Shown in pieces: positions 62,434 to 64,000 of a DNA stretch of 64,000 nt. Position numbers and translations under genes: made by a program. Within the stretch, counting starts at the first letter, position 1. Every line of letters begins with the position of its first letter. The notes beneath the pieces are model-generated. The model had not been told where the DNA came from. It saw nothing but the letters and a program-made list of their open reading frames with translations, and made no database searches. Source of the DNA: Rhodospirillales bacterium (lineage in GTDB: Bacteria; Pseudomonadota; Alphaproteobacteria; Rhodospirillales; Casp-alpha2); the NCBI GenBank assembly GCA_021775095.1, contig JAJFII010000031.1, positions 62,001-126,000 on the forward strand, in the 5' to 3' direction.

Positions 62434-63342
62434 TTGCACCAGCCCCTCGCCAAAACAGAACAGCGCGCCGGCACTTCCAAGGGGATGGACCAATGGGAGA
62501 ACCATGCGGTTTTGTTGGCCCTATGGCAGGGGCAGGCGCAGGCTGTCACGGCCGTTAAAGCCGCAATCCCGCAAATGTCAGACGCCGCCAACGCCATTGT
62601 CGCCCGACTCATGGGCAGCGAAGGTCGCCTGATTTATGTCGGTGCCGGATCCTCCGGTCTGCTGGCCATGCAGGATGGCATGGAGATGACGCCAACCTTT
62701 AACTGGCCGCCGTCGCGGTTGGTATTTTTAATGGCCGGTGGCGACCAAGCCCGGTTAACACCTGTTGGTGTTGCAGAAGACGATGATCGGGCGGCGGTCC
62801 GGGATCTTGAAAGAATCAAACTGCAAAAAACCGACGTGATTATTGCGGTGGCCGCCAGTGGTACAACACCCTACACGGTTTGTGTATTGGCTGAGGCGCG
62901 CAAAATCGGCGCGTTGTCTGTGGGTATTGCCAATAATGCAGATACCGAAGTGCTGACCCTGTCCGACTTCGCCGTTCTATTGGACAGCGGACCGGAAGTC
63001 ATTACCGGATCAACCCGACTTGCTGCCGGTACTGCGCAAAAAGCGGCACTCGGCATGTTATCATCGCTGGTGATGACGCGAATGGGTCATGTGGTTGATG
63101 GCTGGATGGTCGATATGATTGCTGACAACAGCAAACTGCGGACCCGAGCCATGCATATGGTCTCGGATATTTCCGCTTGTCCGCAGAATGCGGCGCAGGC
63201 AGCCCTGCAATCCAGCGCCGGAAATATAAAGCTGGCGGTGTTGATCGCCCTCGGGGCCAGCACCAACCAGGGCAAAGAGTTACTGGAAAAATCAAACGGC
63301 CACTTAAGAGCCGCAATGGAAGCCTTAACGACGATTACCTGA
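62434..63342 (+). CDS. murQ: N-acetylmuramic acid 6-phosphate etherase-like protein
   Basis: About 302 residues from a TTG at 62434 with AAAGGA 9 bases before it; a GTG at 62395 or ATG at 62485 are alternatives. IYVGAGSSGLLA, GMEMTPTFN with the Glu matching the catalytic one of MurQ, GVAEDDD with the second Glu, AASGTTPYT, SGPEVITGSTRLAAGTAQK. MurQ splits MurNAc-6-phosphate into GlcNAc-6-phosphate and lactate, which feeds nagA. The N-terminus is shorter and more divergent than in E. coli MurQ, so the substrate may be another amino-sugar ether. Confidence 0.85.
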   Translation: MHQPLAKTEQRAGTSKGMDQWENHAVLLALWQGQAQAVTAVKAAIPQMSDAANAIVARLMGSEGRLIYVGAGSSGLLAMQDGMEMTPTFNWPPSRLVFLMAGGDQARLTPVGVAEDDDRAAVRDLERIKLQKTDVIIAVAASGTTPYTVCVLAEARKIGALSVGIANNADTEVLTLSDFAVLLDSGPEVITGSTRLAAGTAQKAALGMLSSLVMTRMGHVVDGWMVDMIADNSKLRTRAMHMVSDISACPQNAAQAALQSSAGNIKLAVLIALGASTNQGKELLEKSNGHLRAAMEALTTIT

Positions 63343-63382
63343 ACTTATTTAAATGTCTAACAGTCAACAACAGGAGGACCTC

Positions 63383-64000
63383 ATGACACATTGGACACAA
63401 AATCTGGCGAAACGCAGCGGCGTTGCCCTTGCCGGACTTATGGCGGTGGCGGCACTGGGTATTGCACCCGCTGTAAATGCCGCCAATTTGACCATCGAAA
63501 GCTGGCGCAACGACGACCTGGAAATTTGGATGGATAAGCTGATTCCAGCTTTTAATAAAAAACATCCCGATATCAAGGTGGTTTTCGCGCCCCTGCCACC
63601 GGCCGACTATAACTCAGGCCTCAATACCAAACTGGCCGGTAAAACGGCGGGTGATCTAATCACCTGTCGTCCTTTCGATGCATCCCTTCAGTTATACCAA
63701 AAGGGCAATCTGCTCAGTTTGAACGGGCTGAGCGGCCTGGAAAACTTTTCCAATGTGGCCAAAAGCGCATGGCAAACCGACGACGGAAAAACCACTTTCT
63801 GTTTGCCGATGGCGTCGGTCATTCATGGGTTCATGTATAATAAGGAAATTTTTGACGAACTGGGCCTGAGCATTCCAAAAACCATTCCGGAATTTATGGC
63901 CGCTTTGGAAACCATCAAGTCGAAAAGCAAATATACGCCCCTGGCCATGGGCAGCGCCGATCAGTGGGAAGCCGCGACCATGGGATTCCAGAACGTCGGG
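63383..64000 (+). CDS. sugar ABC transporter binding protein (SBP family 1), cut by window end
   Basis: 206 codons are visible from the ATG at 63383 (AGGAGG 5 bases upstream). Signal peptide about 1-35 (LAGLMAVAALGIAPAVNA-A). The mature part starts NLTIESWRNDDLEIWMDKLIPAFNKKHPDIKV, as in CUT1 binding proteins. It follows murQ by 40 bases, so the operon probably continues with permeases importing an amino sugar or chito/muropeptide-derived sugar. The 3' end is outside the window. Confidence 0.88.
   Translation, partial: MTHWTQNLAKRSGVALAGLMAVAALGIAPAVNAANLTIESWRNDDLEIWMDKLIPAFNKKHPDIKVVFAPLPPADYNSGLNTKLAGKTAGDLITCRPFDASLQLYQKGNLLSLNGLSGLENFSNVAKSAWQTDDGKTTFCLPMASVIHGFMYNKEIFDELGLSIPKTIPEFMAALETIKSKSKYTPLAMGSADQWEAATMGFQNVG

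Overview
The window looks like part of the chromosome of a free-living, probably marine, alphaproteobacterium of moderate GC. This is inferred from the gene content: a UrtABCDE urea transporter fused in one run to ureDABCEFG, many ABC transporters for organic solutes, three sulfatases with one sulfatase-maturing enzyme, and TAGTG/ATGA start-stop couplings. I found no rRNA, tRNA, CRISPR array, transposase or phage gene. Almost all of it is dense coding sequence of accessory, catabolic character.

Layout. (1) 1-10382: a locus controlled by a GntR/LacI-hybrid repressor. It holds a beta-hydroxyacid dehydrogenase (cut by the window edge), a lactonase-like amidohydrolase, sulfatase 1, an SsuABC/TauABC-type importer and two Gfo/Idh/MocA sugar oxidoreductases. 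Palindromes built on TACAAT/ATTGTA overlap predicted -10 boxes here. (2) 10492-16028: a complete Opp/Dpp-type peptide ABC operon on the minus strand whose base usage looks different from its surroundings. (3) 16408-21486: a GMC oxidoreductase, a second beta-hydroxyacid dehydrogenase, sulfatase 2 and an IclR regulator. (4) 21654-30122: a plus-strand run with sugar ABC transporter, two SDR dehydrogenases, sulfatase 3, a formylglycine-generating enzyme (FGE) and an L-rhamnose mutarotase. Together regions 1, 3 and 4 read as uptake, desulfation and oxidation of sulfated small carbohydrates or alcohols.

(5) 30268-34895: an M23-type peptidase that lacks one expected His, a PLP fold-IV aminotransferase, a 3-hydroxyacyl-CoA dehydrogenase and nicotinamidase. 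(6) 35414-46991: urea uptake (urtABCDE) and urease (ureDABCEFG), one long operon-like run ending in a third beta-hydroxyacid dehydrogenase; a strong hairpin lies between urtA and urtB. (7) 47124-56807: a four-gene minus-strand fatty-acid operon led by an unusual 1313-residue protein that joins an acyltransferase, an alpha/beta hydrolase and an acyl-CoA ligase, followed by thiolase, an HCDH-ECH fusion and a long acyl-CoA dehydrogenase. (8) 57251-64000: amino-sugar catabolism (Gfo/Idh oxidoreductase, NagA, a SIS-type deaminase/isomerase, GntR regulator, BadF-type kinase, MurQ, and the start of a sugar-binding protein).

The two loci most worth follow-up are the sulfatase/FGE/transporter complex of regions 1-4 and the triple-domain acyl enzyme of region 7. 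Functions are assigned by reading motifs; no database search was possible, so substrates are inference.
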